Origin: Streptomyces sp. NBC_01723
GTDB taxonomy: Bacteria; Actinomycetota; Actinomycetes; Streptomycetales; Streptomycetaceae
Direction of reading: 5' to 3'
NCBI RefSeq assembly: GCF_036246005.1
Contig: NZ_CP109171.1
Span: 6,002,001-6,066,000, forward strand
Length of the DNA stretch: 64,000 bases
Shown here: positions 15,817 through 24,382 of the stretch, piece by piece
Numbering within the stretch: position 1 is the stretch's first letter
How the letters are laid out: the number at the start of each line of letters is the position of its first letter
Notes under the pieces: generated by a model
What the model saw: the letters and a program-made list of their open reading frames with translations, nothing else
Database searches by the model: none
Told to the model about the DNA's origin: nothing
Position numbers and translations under genes: made by a program

Positions 15817-18363
15817 ATGGGACGCGGCAAGCTTCGGATCTACCTGGGGGCGGCCCCGGGCGTCGGAAAGACGTACGCGATGCTCGCCGAGGCGCACCGC
15901 CGCGTCGAGCGGGGCACGGACTGCGTGGTCGCCTTCGTCGAGCACCACGGCAGGGCCCGCACCGAGGTGATGCTGCGCGGCCTGGAGCAGGTGCCGCGCC
16001 GGGAGCTGGAGTACCGCGGCGGGTCCTTCACGGAGCTGGACCTGGACGCCGTACTGGCCCGGAAGCCGCAGGTCGCCCTGGTGGACGAACTGGCGCACAC
16101 CAATGTCCCAGGTGTGCGCAACGCCAAGCGCTGGCAGGACGTCGAGGAGCTGCTGGCCGCCGGGATCGACGTGGTCTCGACCGTCAACATCCAGCACCTG
16201 GAGTCACTCGGCGACGTCGTGGAGTCGATCACCGGCGTACGGCAGCGGGAGACCGTGCCGGACGAGGTGGTGCGGCGCGCGGACCAGACCGAGCTGGTCG
16301 ACATGTCGCCCCAGGCGCTGCGCAGGCGCATGGCGCACGGCAACATCTACCAGCCCGACAAGGTCGACGCGGCCCTGTCCAACTACTTCCGTCCCGGCAA
16401 CCTCACCGCCCTGCGGGAGCTGGCCCTGCTCTGGGTGGCCGACCGGGCCGACGAGTACCTCCAGCAGTACCGCAGCGAGCACCGCGTCTCGAAGATCTGG
16501 GGTTCGCGCGAGCGCATCGTGGTCGGCCTGACCGGCGGCCCCGAGGGCCGCACGCTGATACGCCGGGCCGCGCGCCTCGCGGAGAAGGGCGCCGGCGGCG
16601 AGGTGCTGGCCGTGTACATAGCCCGCAGCGACGGGCTGACCTCGGCGTCCCCGAAGGAGCTGGCACTCCAGCGCACCCTCGTCGAGGACGTCGGCGGCAC
16701 CTTCCACCACGTCCTGGGCGACGACATACCCGCCGCCCTCCTCGACTTCGCGCGCGGCGTCAACGCCACCCAGGTCGTCCTCGGCTCCTCGCGCCGCAAG
16801 ACGTGGCAGTACGTCTTCGGCCCCGGCGTCGGCGCCACGGTCGCCCGCGAGTCCGGCCCGGACCTGGACGTCCACATCGTGACCCACGAGGAGGTCGCCA
16901 AGGGCCGCGGACTGCCGGTGGCCAGGGGCGCGCGCCTGGGGCGCTCCCGGAGCGTCTGGGGCTGGTTCGTGGGCCTGGTCGGCCCGGTGCTGCTGACCCT
17001 GCTGCTCAACGCCGTCAACCTCGGGCTCGCCAACGACGTGCTGCTCTACCTCGCGCTGACGGTGGCCGCCGCGCTGCTCGGCGGGCTGTACCCGGCGCTG
17101 GCCTCGGCCGCGGTCGGCTCGGTCCTGCTGAACTGGTTCTTCACACCGCCCGTCAACCGGATCACGATCGCCGACCCCAGGAACATCCTTGCGCTCGCCA
17201 TATTCGTCGGCGTCGCGCTCTCCGTGGCCTCGGTCGTCGACGTCGCGGCCCGCCGCACCCACCAGGCCGCCCGGCTGCGCGCCGAGTCCGAGATCCTCTC
17301 CTTCCTGGCCGGCGACGTCCTGCGCGGCGAGACCAGCCTGGAGACGCTCCTGGAGCGGGTGCGCGAGACCTTCGCCATGGAGTCGGCCGCGCTCCTGGAA
17401 CGGGAGAACGACGTGGCGCCCTGGACCTGCGCCGGGCGTGCCGGATCGGGGCCCCCGGTGGAGCGCCCCGAGGACGCGGACGTGGACATGCCGGTCGGGG
17501 ACCACATGGCGCTCGCGCTGACCGGCCGCGTGCTGCCGGCCGAGGACCGCCGCGTGCTGGCCGCCTTCGCCTCCCAGGCCGCCGTCGTCCTGGACCGGCG
17601 CCGGCTGCGCGAGGAGGCCGACCGGTCCAGGGCGCTGGCCGAGGGCAACCGCATCCGCACCGCGCTGCTGGCCGCCGTGAGCCACGACCTGCGCACCCCG
17701 CTGGCCGGGATCAAGGCCGCGGTCACCAGTCTCAGGTCCGACGACGTCGCCTGGTCCGAGGAGGATCAGGCGGAGCTGCTGGAGGGCATCGAGGCGGGCG
17801 CCGACCGCCTCGACCACCTCGTCGGCAACCTGCTCGACATGTCCCGCCTCCAGACCGGCACGGTCACCCCGCTGATCCGCGAGATCGACGTGGACGAGGT
17901 CGCGCCGATGGCGCTCGGCGGGGTGCCCGAGGGGAGCGCGGAGCTGGACATCCCGGAGACGCTGCCCATGGTGGCCGTGGACGCCGGGCTCCTGGAGCGG
18001 GCGCTGGCCAACCTGGTGGAGAACGCCGTCAAATACAGCCCGGACGACCGGGGCGTCCTGGTCGCCGCCAGCGCCCTCGGGGACCGCGTCGAGGTACGGA
18101 TAGCCGACCGGGGTCCCGGGGTGCCGGACGAGGCGAAGGAGCGCATCTTCGAGCCCTTCCAGCGCTACGGCGACGCCCCGCGCGGAGCGGGCGTCGGGCT
18201 GGGGCTGGCCGTGGCCAGGGGCTTCGCCGAGGCGATGGGCGGCACCCTGAACGCGGAGGACACCCCCGGCGGCGGCCTCACCATGGTTCTCACCCTCCGC
18301 GCGGCGGGCGCCCCCGCGGCGCCCCCGCGCCCCACGCCCGCAGAAAGGCAGGCCGCCCGATGA
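15817..18363 (+). CDS. kdpD: Osmosensitive K+ channel histidine kinase KdpD
   Basis: An 848-residue membrane sensor kinase. The N-terminal KdpD domain has the nucleotide-binding loop GAAPGVGKTYAML (about 11-23) and DELAHTNVPG. A Usp-like domain covers about 228-365. Four TM helices lie at about 385-480, then a GAF-like region. The H-box is AVSHDLRTPLAGIKAAVTSL and the HATPase has ENAVKYS, DRGPGVP and GAGVGLGLAVA. It phosphorylates KdpE in response to low K+ or osmotic shift. There are no kdpFABC genes on either side, so the pair is an orphan here. The ATGA junction with kdpE shows translational coupling. Confidence 0.94.
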   Translation: MGRGKLRIYLGAAPGVGKTYAMLAEAHRRVERGTDCVVAFVEHHGRARTEVMLRGLEQVPRRELEYRGGSFTELDLDAVLARKPQVALVDELAHTNVPGVRNAKRWQDVEELLAAGIDVVSTVNIQHLESLGDVVESITGVRQRETVPDEVVRRADQTELVDMSPQALRRRMAHGNIYQPDKVDAALSNYFRPGNLTALRELALLWVADRADEYLQQYRSEHRVSKIWGSRERIVVGLTGGPEGRTLIRRAARLAEKGAGGEVLAVYIARSDGLTSASPKELALQRTLVEDVGGTFHHVLGDDIPAALLDFARGVNATQVVLGSSRRKTWQYVFGPGVGATVARESGPDLDVHIVTHEEVAKGRGLPVARGARLGRSRSVWGWFVGLVGPVLLTLLLNAVNLGLANDVLLYLALTVAAALLGGLYPALASAAVGSVLLNWFFTPPVNRITIADPRNILALAIFVGVALSVASVVDVAARRTHQAARLRAESEILSFLAGDVLRGETSLETLLERVRETFAMESAALLERENDVAPWTCAGRAGSGPPVERPEDADVDMPVGDHMALALTGRVLPAEDRRVLAAFASQAAVVLDRRRLREEADRSRALAEGNRIRTALLAAVSHDLRTPLAGIKAAVTSLRSDDVAWSEEDQAELLEGIEAGADRLDHLVGNLLDMSRLQTGTVTPLIREIDVDEVAPMALGGVPEGSAELDIPETLPMVAVDAGLLERALANLVENAVKYSPDDRGVLVAASALGDRVEVRIADRGPGVPDEAKERIFEPFQRYGDAPRGAGVGLGLAVARGFAEAMGGTLNAEDTPGGGLTMVLTLRAAGAPAAPPRPTPAERQAAR

Positions 18364-19043
18364 CCCGGGTGCTCGTGATCGACGACGAACCGCAGATCGT
18401 GCGGGCCCTCGTCATCAACCTCAAGGCGCGCCACTACGAGGTCGACGCCGCCCACGACGGGGCGGGCGCCCTCCAGCTGGCCGCCGCCCGCCACCCCGAC
18501 GTGGTCGTCCTCGACCTGGGCCTGCCCGACATGGACGGAGTCGAGGTGATCAAGGGCCTGCGCGGCTGGACCCGGGTACCGATCCTGGTGCTGTCCGCCC
18601 GGCACTCCTCCGACGAGAAGGTCGAGGCGCTGGACGCGGGCGCCGACGACTACGTCACCAAGCCCTTCGGCATGGACGAGCTGCTGGCCCGGCTGCGGGC
18701 GGCCGTACGCCGCGCCGAACCGGTCCCCGGCGACGGGGACGACGTGATCGTGGAGACCGAGAGGTTCAGCGTCGACCTGGCCGCGAAGAAGGTCCACCGG
18801 GACGGGAGGGACGTACGCCTGACGCCCACCGAGTGGCACCTGCTGGAGGTGCTGGTGCGCAACACGGGGCGCCTGGTCGGCCAGAAACAGCTGCTCCAGG
18901 AGGTGTGGGGGCCGTCGTACGGGACGGAGACCAACTACCTGCGGGTCTACATGGCCCAGCTGCGCCGCAAACTGGAGTCGGACCCCGCGCACCCGCGGCA
19001 CTTCATCACCGAGCCCGGCATGGGATACCGCTTCGAGAAGTGA
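18360..19043 (+). CDS. kdpE: Response regulator KdpE
   Basis: A 227-residue OmpR-family regulator. The receiver has DDEP, phospho-acceptor VVLDLGLPD, LVLSARH and YVTKPFGMDEL. The winged helix ends NYLRVYMAQLRRKLESDPAHPRHF..., the typical KdpE recognition region. ATG 18360 overlaps the kdpD TGA. It presumably controls potassium-uptake genes; nearby TrkA-type and KimA-like genes are obvious candidate targets, but that is inference. Confidence 0.94.
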   Translation: MTRVLVIDDEPQIVRALVINLKARHYEVDAAHDGAGALQLAAARHPDVVVLDLGLPDMDGVEVIKGLRGWTRVPILVLSARHSSDEKVEALDAGADDYVTKPFGMDELLARLRAAVRRAEPVPGDGDDVIVETERFSVDLAAKKVHRDGRDVRLTPTEWHLLEVLVRNTGRLVGQKQLLQEVWGPSYGTETNYLRVYMAQLRRKLESDPAHPRHFITEPGMGYRFEK

Positions 19044-19104
19044 GCCTCGCCATCCCTTCCCCGGAGGGTACGTGCCTGTCGGCGGGCCCCGGTACGCTTC
19101 ACAT

Positions 19105-19503
19105 ATGAGTGCTGCTCCGCGTTCCGACAAGCCGGTGGGCCGGTTCCGGCGCATGTTCGACCGGCTCTCCTCCTCGCAGGAGGACCTGGAGTCGGAGGAA
19201 CTGCGCGAGGACGCCGACACCGCCGGTTGCACCCGCATCGGCGACTGTCAGGACCGGCAGGTCGTGTCGGTTACTGGTACCTTGCGCACGGTCACTCTGC
19301 GACCGCGTGCGGGCGTTCCGGCCCTGGAGGCCGAGCTGTTCGACGGTTCCGCGGCCCTGGACGTGGTGTGGCTGGGCAGACGCTCCATCGTGGGCATAGA
19401 GCCGGGGCGCAAGCTCATCGCATCGGGCCGGATCTCGATGAGCCGGGGCCGCCGGGTGCTCTTCAACCCGAAATACGAACTGAGACCCCTCGGACGGGAG
19501 TAG
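19105..19503 (+). CDS. OB-fold nucleic-acid-binding domain protein
   Basis: A 132-residue protein. It begins with a basic/acidic N-terminus (KPVGRFRRMFDRLSSSQEDLESEEL), then a single OB-fold: DRQVVSVTGTLRTVTL, ALEAELFDGSAALDVVWLGRRSIVGIEPG, LIASGRISMSRGRRVLFNPKYEL. This is the RecG-wedge/tRNA-anticodon-like OB type. ATG 19105 lies six bases after TACGCT, a plausible -10, with no Shine-Dalgarno, so it may be leaderless. Four bases separate it from the DUF3159 gene, suggesting co-expression. Confidence 0.82.
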   Translation: MSAAPRSDKPVGRFRRMFDRLSSSQEDLESEELREDADTAGCTRIGDCQDRQVVSVTGTLRTVTLRPRAGVPALEAELFDGSAALDVVWLGRRSIVGIEPGRKLIASGRISMSRGRRVLFNPKYELRPLGRE

Positions 19504-19506
19504 CCG

Positions 19507-20301
19507 GTGACGTCGCTCGACAAGCCGACCGAAGAGAAAGAGGCGGACGACTCCCGGGCGGTGACCGAGGCCGCGCTGTTCGAGGCGTTCGGCGGCGTGC
19601 GGGGCATGGTCGAGACGGTGCTGCCGGGCCTCCTCTTCGTCACCATCTTCACGCTCAACAACGACCTGCACATGTCCGCGATCGCGGCGCTCGCCGTGTC
19701 GCTGATCCTGGTCGTGGTGCGGCTGGTGATGAAGGACACCGTGAAGCACGCCTTCAGCGGTGTCTTCGGTGTCGCCTTCGGTGTGGTCTTCGCGATGATG
19801 ACCGACAACGCCAAGAACTTCTATCTGCCGGGCATGCTCTACACCCTCGGCCTGGCCATGGCGTACATCGTCACCTCGCTGGCCGGAGTGCCCCTGATCG
19901 GCCTGATCCTCGGCCCGGTCTTCAAGGAGAACCTCTCCTGGCGCACCCGCAACCCGGGCCGCAAGAAGGCGTACACCAAGGCCAGCTACGCCTGGGGCCT
20001 GATCCTGCTCGCCAAGTCCGCGATCCTCTTCCCGCTGTACTGGTGGGCGGACACCGAGCAGCTCGGCTGGGTCCTGGTCACCCTGAAGATCCCGCCCTTC
20101 CTGCTCGCCGTCTGGCTGACCTGGGTCTTCCTGGCCAAGGCGCCGGCCCCGATCGACGTCTTCGCCGAGATGGAGGCCGCCGAGGAGGCGGAGAAGGCCG
20201 AGAAGGAGCGGGCGGAGCGCGAGAAGGCCGCCGTGTGGCAGCCCGCGGACGCCGAGAGCGACCCCGCCGACACGCACGGCGGCAGACACCGCAAGAGCTG
20301 A
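19507..20301 (+). CDS. DUF3159 family membrane protein
   Basis: A 264-residue integral membrane protein with five to six helices, beginning with VETVLPGLLFVTIFTLNNDLHMSA. It contains the conserved loop GPVFKENLSWRTRNPGRKKAYTKAS, and has a long charged C-terminal tail (EAAEEAEKAEKERAEREKA). The family is actinobacterial and usually sits near TrkA-type genes. It may be an accessory of ion or small-molecule transport; no direct evidence. GTG 19507 follows the OB-fold gene by three bases. Confidence 0.85.
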   Translation: MTSLDKPTEEKEADDSRAVTEAALFEAFGGVRGMVETVLPGLLFVTIFTLNNDLHMSAIAALAVSLILVVVRLVMKDTVKHAFSGVFGVAFGVVFAMMTDNAKNFYLPGMLYTLGLAMAYIVTSLAGVPLIGLILGPVFKENLSWRTRNPGRKKAYTKASYAWGLILLAKSAILFPLYWWADTEQLGWVLVTLKIPPFLLAVWLTWVFLAKAPAPIDVFAEMEAAEEAEKAEKERAEREKAAVWQPADAESDPADTHGGRHRKS

Positions 20302-20325
20302 CGGCCCAGCGCCGTACAGACCTGT

Positions 20326-20383
20326 GGCGGTACGACGGTGGGGGCGCCCCGAGATCTCGGGGCGCCCCCACCGTCGTACCGCC
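20326..20383. terminator. 58-bp perfect palindrome, bidirectional terminator
   Basis: Positions 20326-20354 are the exact reverse complement of 20355-20383: 29 bp per arm, no mismatch and no loop, centred on GAGATCTC. It lies between the DUF3159 gene (+) and a TrkA-type gene (-), ending eight bases beyond the stop of the latter. The simplest reading is a very strong terminator for both converging operons. Confidence 0.85.
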
Positions 20384-20390
20384 GTACCCG

Positions 20391-21068
20391 TCAGCGCGCC
20401 GGGTCGCCGCGCCGCGCCGACAGCAGGTCCTCCAACTGCTCCTCGCGGGCCTGCGCCGCGACGAACAGCAGCTCGTCGCCCGCCTCCAGCGAGTCCTCCC
20501 GCGACGGGGTCAGCACCCGGGTGCCGCGGATGATGGTCACCAGCGAGGTGTCCTCGGGCCACTCGACGTCACCGACCTGGATCCCGGCCAGGGCCGACTC
20601 CTCCGGCAGCGTCAGCTCGACCAGGTTGGCGTCGCCGTGGCTGAAGCGCAGCAGCCGGACCAGGTCGCCGACGCTCACCGCCTCCTCCACCAGGGCCGAC
20701 ATCAGCCGCGGGGTGGAGACGGCGACGTCCACGCCCCAGGACTCGTTGAACAGCCACTCGTTCTTCGGGTTGTTGACCCGGGCGACGACGCGCGGGACGC
20801 CGTACTCCGTCTTGGCCAGCAGCGAGACGACGAGGTTGACCTTGTCGTCGCCGGTCGCGGCGATGACGACGTTGCAGCGCTGGAGCGCCGCCTCGTCCAG
20901 GGAGGTGATCTCGCACGCGTCGGCGAGCAGCCACTCCGCCATCGGGACGCGCTCGACCGAGATCGCGGTCGGGGCCTTGTCGATGAGCAGGACCTCGTGG
21001 CCGTTCTCCAGCAGCTCGCCCGCGATCGAACGGCCGACCGCGCCGGCTCCGGCAATGGCGACCCTCAT
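20391..21068 (-). CDS. trkA: TrkA-type potassium uptake regulatory protein (RCK), second of pair
   Basis: A 225-residue cytosolic RCK protein. The N-terminal Rossmann RCK-N has GAGAVGRSIAGELLENGHEV and the acidic end LLIDKAP. RCK-C/TrkA-C covers about 140-215 (ANLVELTLPEESALAG..., GDELLFVAA). It binds NAD(H)/ATP and gates a K+ channel or transporter. Start ATG 21068 overlaps the upstream TrkA stop (ATGA), so the two are translated together, presumably giving a heteromeric gating ring. Confidence 0.9.
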   Translation of the reverse strand: MRVAIAGAGAVGRSIAGELLENGHEVLLIDKAPTAISVERVPMAEWLLADACEITSLDEAALQRCNVVIAATGDDKVNLVVSLLAKTEYGVPRVVARVNNPKNEWLFNESWGVDVAVSTPRLMSALVEEAVSVGDLVRLLRFSHGDANLVELTLPEESALAGIQVGDVEWPEDTSLVTIIRGTRVLTPSREDSLEAGDELLFVAAQAREEQLEDLLSARRGDPAR

Positions 21069-21739
21069 CAGTGACCGCCCTCCTCTTCGGGACCCTTGGC
21101 GAACGCCGCCTCGACCTTGTCGACCTCGTCGGTGCGCATCATCACGTGCACCAGGTCACCCTCCTGCAACACGGTCTGCGAGGAGGGCAGGATCGCCTCC
21201 CCGAGCCGGGTGAGGAAGGCCACCCGCACACCCGTCTCCTCCTGGAGCCGGCTGATCTTGTGGCCGACCCAGGACGGGGACGTGTGCACCTCGGCGAGCT
21301 GGACCCCGCCGGTGGGGTCGCGCCACAACGGCTCGGCGCCCGAGGGGAGCAGCCGGCGCAGCATCTGGTCGGCCGTCCAGCGGACCGTGGCCACCGTGGG
21401 GATGCCCAGGCGCTGGTAGACCTCGGCGCGGCGGGGATCGTAGATGCGGGCGGCGACGTTCTCCACGCCGAACATCTCGCGCGCCACGCGGGCGGCGATG
21501 ATGTTCGAGTTGTCGCCGCTGGAGACGGCCGCGAAGGCGCCCGCGTCCTCGATGCCCGCCTCGCGCAGGGTGTCCTGGTCGAAGCCGATGCCGGTGACCC
21601 GGCGGCCACCGAACGAGGAACCGAGACGTCGGAAGGCGGTGGGGTCCCGGTCGATCACGGCGACCGTGTGCCCCTGCTGTTCCAGGGCCTGGGCGAGGGC
21701 GGAGCCCACGCGCCCGCAGCCCATGATGACAATGTGCAC
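21068..21739 (-). CDS. trkA: TrkA-type potassium uptake regulatory protein (RCK), first of pair
   Basis: A 223-residue RCK protein beginning MHIVIMGCGRVGSALAQALEQQGHTV, the NAD-binding Rossmann fold, with VIDRDPTAF closing the second strand. TrkA-C is in the last 70 residues (WVGHKISRLQEETGVRVAFL, GDLVHVMM). It overlaps the second trkA gene. The pair is divergent, across a 520-nt gap, from the KimA-like permease, which could be its partner. Confidence 0.9.
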   Translation of the reverse strand: MHIVIMGCGRVGSALAQALEQQGHTVAVIDRDPTAFRRLGSSFGGRRVTGIGFDQDTLREAGIEDAGAFAAVSSGDNSNIIAARVAREMFGVENVAARIYDPRRAEVYQRLGIPTVATVRWTADQMLRRLLPSGAEPLWRDPTGGVQLAEVHTSPSWVGHKISRLQEETGVRVAFLTRLGEAILPSSQTVLQEGDLVHVMMRTDEVDKVEAAFAKGPEEEGGH

Positions 21740-21950
21740 GGCTCTACACCACTCTTCTTCCGAGCCCTCTGACGTAGGCGTACGTCCCGCTCATTTTCCT
21801 CTTTCGGCTCGACGGGCAACACGTGCGGCCCCTGTCCGGGGGGCGCCGGCCACCATCATGCCGGTCCGGCGGGTCCGGCCCCCGTCCGGGTGGCCCCCGA
21901 CGCCCCGTCGACGGCCGAGCCTACTGACGCGGAGGGCCGAGCGTCCCGCC

Positions 21951-22064
21951 TCAGCTCTCCACCGACGACCCCCGGCGCCCGATGCTGCGGATGCTGGCAA
22001 ACGTGAGGATTCCGAGGCCGGCGAGTGAGAGAAGGCCGCCGATCAGCTCCGCGGACAGGTGCAT
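21951..22064 (-). CDS. Small single-span membrane protein, 37 aa
   Basis: A short gene: ATG 22064 with GGAGG at four-base spacing, stop TGA at 21951. The peptide is MHLSAELIGGLLSLAGLG followed by ILTFASIRSIGRRGSSVES. It has one hydrophobic helix of about 20 residues and a basic cytoplasmic end (positive-inside would place the C-terminus in the cytosol). Its position between trkA and the kimA-like gene and its topology suggest a small regulatory or accessory subunit, by analogy with KdpF; that is inference. The perfect ribosome binding site is the main argument that it is real. Confidence 0.6.
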   Translation of the reverse strand: MHLSAELIGGLLSLAGLGILTFASIRSIGRRGSSVES

Positions 22065-22242
22065 GAGACCTCCAGGGTGGCAACGGCCGGGCACCGGGCG
22101 GTGTTTGCGCGGTGTTCGTCATATAGGCATGCCAGGCCCCGGACCTGCGGAATCCGCAGCCCGACCACCCGTCGAATTCACCCGTAGAGCAGACGGCGGG
22201 TGGATCGGGGGTGGCGGGTGGGCGCGCGCCCGTTCGAACGCT

Positions 22243-22256
22243 TACGATCCTCTGTT
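22243..22256 (+). promoter_or_regulatory. Probable leaderless promoter of the KimA-like gene
   Basis: TACGAT at 22243-22248 fits a -10 box eight bases before the GTG start at 22257. No Shine-Dalgarno precedes the start, so a leaderless transcript is likely. Confidence 0.45.
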
Positions 22257-24320
22257 GTGTCCAAACTGACCGACGTGCCCAAGCGGATCCTGATCGGGCG
22301 TGCACTGCGCAGCGACCGGCTGGGCGAAACGCTCCTGCCGAAGCGGATCGCCCTCCCCGTCTTCGCATCCGACCCGCTCTCCTCGGTGGCGTACGCGCCC
22401 GGCGAGGTGCTGCTCGTCCTGTCCATCGCGGGCGTGTCGGCGTACCACTTCAGCCCCTGGATCGCGGTCGCGGTCGTCGTCCTGATGTTCACGGTCGTCG
22501 CCTCCTACCGGCAGAACGTGCACGCCTACCCCAGCGGCGGCGGCGACTACGAGGTGGCCAACACCAACCTGGGACCCAAGGCGGGCCTGACCGTCGCCAG
22601 CGCCCTGCTGGTCGACTACGTCCTGACCGTCGCCGTCTCGATCTCCTCCGGCATCGAGAACCTGGGCTCCGCGGTCCCCTTCGTGGTCGAGCACAAGGTC
22701 CTCTGCGCGGTCGCCGTGATCCTGCTGCTGACCCTGATGAACCTGCGCGGCGTCAAGGAGTCGGGCAAGCTGTTCGCGATCCCGACGTACGTCTTCGTCG
22801 GCGGCGTCTTCATCATGATCGCGTGGGGCGCGTTCCGGGCCCTGGTGCTCGGCGACACCATGCGCGCGCCGACGGCGGACTACGAGATCAAGCCGGAACA
22901 CGGCGGGCTCGCCGGATTCGCCCTGGTCTTCCTCCTCCTGCGCGCCTTCTCCTCCGGCTGTGCCGCGCTCACCGGTGTCGAGGCGATCTCCAACGGCGTC
23001 CCGGCCTTCCGCAAGCCCAAGTCGAAGAACGCGGGGAACACCCTCGCGATGATGGGGCTGCTCGCCGTCACCATGTTCTGCGGCATCATCGCACTCGCGT
23101 CCGCGACGGACGTGCGCATGTCGGAGAACCCGGCCACCGACCTCATCCACAACGGTGTCGCGGTCGGCGCGGACTACGTCCAGCACCCGGTGATCTCGCA
23201 GGTCGCGGAGGCCGTCTTCGGCGAGGGCAGCTTCCTGTTCATCGTGCTGGCCGCGGCCACCGCGCTGGTCCTCTTCCTCGCCGCGAACACCGCCTACAAC
23301 GGCTTCCCGCTGCTCGGCTCGATCCTCGCCCAGGACCGCTACCTGCCGCGCCAGCTGCACACGCGCGGTGACCGCCTGGCGTTCTCCAACGGCATCGTCC
23401 TGCTGGCCGGCGCCGCCATACTCCTCGTCTTCGTCTACGGCGCCGACTCCACGCGCCTGATCCAGCTCTACATCGTCGGCGTCTTCGTCTCCTTCACGCT
23501 CAGCCAGATCGGCATGGTCCGGCACTGGAACCGCCACCTGGCCACGGAGAAGGACCAGGCCGCGCGCCGCCGCATGATCCGCTCCCGGGCCATCAACGCC
23601 TTCGGCGCCTTCTTCACCGGACTCGTCCTGGTCGTCGTACTGGCCACGAAGTTCACCCACGGCGCCTGGGTCGCCCTGCTCGGGATGTGCATCTTCTTCG
23701 CCACGATGACGGCGATCCGCAAGCACTACGACCGTGTCTCCGACGAGATCGCCGCCCCCGAGGACCCGGACGAGGCGCAGACCGACGACATGGTGCGCCC
23801 GTCCCGGGTCCACTCGGTGGTGCTCATCTCCAAGATCCACCGCCCCACCCTGCGCGCGCTCGCCTACGCCAAGCTGATGCGCTCCGACTCCCTGGAGGCC
23901 CTGAGCGTCAACGTCGACCCGGCCGAGACCAAGGCCCTGCGCGACGAGTGGGAACGCCGCGGCATCGCCGTACCGCTGAAGGTGCTGGATTCGCCCTACC
24001 GCGAGATCACGCGGCCGGTCATCGAGTACGTCAAGAGCCTGCGCAAGGAGTCCCCGCGCGACGCGGTCTCGGTCATCATTCCCGAGTACGTGGTCGGCCA
24101 CTGGTACGAGCACCTGCTGCACAACCAGAGCGCCCTGCGCCTCAAGGGCCGGCTCCTGTTCACGCCCGGCGTCATGGTCACGTCCGTCCCGTACCAGCTC
24201 CAGTCGTCGGAGGCAGCGAAGAAGCGGGCCCGCAAGCGGCAGGACTGGAACGCGCCCGGCGCGGTCCGGCGCGGTCCGCTCCACCACGACCGGGCGAAGG
24301 ACTCCTCGCCGTCGAAGTAG
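22257..24320 (+). CDS. KimA-like potassium importer (APC/KUP superfamily)
   Basis: A 687-residue permease with about twelve TM helices and a roughly 170-residue cytosolic Usp-like C-terminal domain. It shares the distinctive segments of Bacillus KimA (YdaO): SDPLSSVAYAPGEVLLVL, ASYRQNVHAYPSGGGDYEV, LLVDYVLTVAVSISSG and LLRAFSSGCAALTGVEAIS. A C-terminal HNQSALRLKGRLLF corresponds to a similar stretch there. KimA is a proton-coupled K+ importer inhibited by c-di-AMP. GTG 22257 is chosen because the conserved region starts there and a -10 box precedes it; the frame opens at 22200. The neighbourhood (KdpDE, TrkA-type proteins) fits K+ transport. Confidence 0.85.
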   Translation: MSKLTDVPKRILIGRALRSDRLGETLLPKRIALPVFASDPLSSVAYAPGEVLLVLSIAGVSAYHFSPWIAVAVVVLMFTVVASYRQNVHAYPSGGGDYEVANTNLGPKAGLTVASALLVDYVLTVAVSISSGIENLGSAVPFVVEHKVLCAVAVILLLTLMNLRGVKESGKLFAIPTYVFVGGVFIMIAWGAFRALVLGDTMRAPTADYEIKPEHGGLAGFALVFLLLRAFSSGCAALTGVEAISNGVPAFRKPKSKNAGNTLAMMGLLAVTMFCGIIALASATDVRMSENPATDLIHNGVAVGADYVQHPVISQVAEAVFGEGSFLFIVLAAATALVLFLAANTAYNGFPLLGSILAQDRYLPRQLHTRGDRLAFSNGIVLLAGAAILLVFVYGADSTRLIQLYIVGVFVSFTLSQIGMVRHWNRHLATEKDQAARRRMIRSRAINAFGAFFTGLVLVVVLATKFTHGAWVALLGMCIFFATMTAIRKHYDRVSDEIAAPEDPDEAQTDDMVRPSRVHSVVLISKIHRPTLRALAYAKLMRSDSLEALSVNVDPAETKALRDEWERRGIAVPLKVLDSPYREITRPVIEYVKSLRKESPRDAVSVIIPEYVVGHWYEHLLHNQSALRLKGRLLFTPGVMVTSVPYQLQSSEAAKKRARKRQDWNAPGAVRRGPLHHDRAKDSSPSK

Positions 24321-24382
24321 AGTGGACGGCTGCGGTCCCTTCCCGCCGTCCCCACACCCCCGTTCTCTGGAGCCATCCCGCC

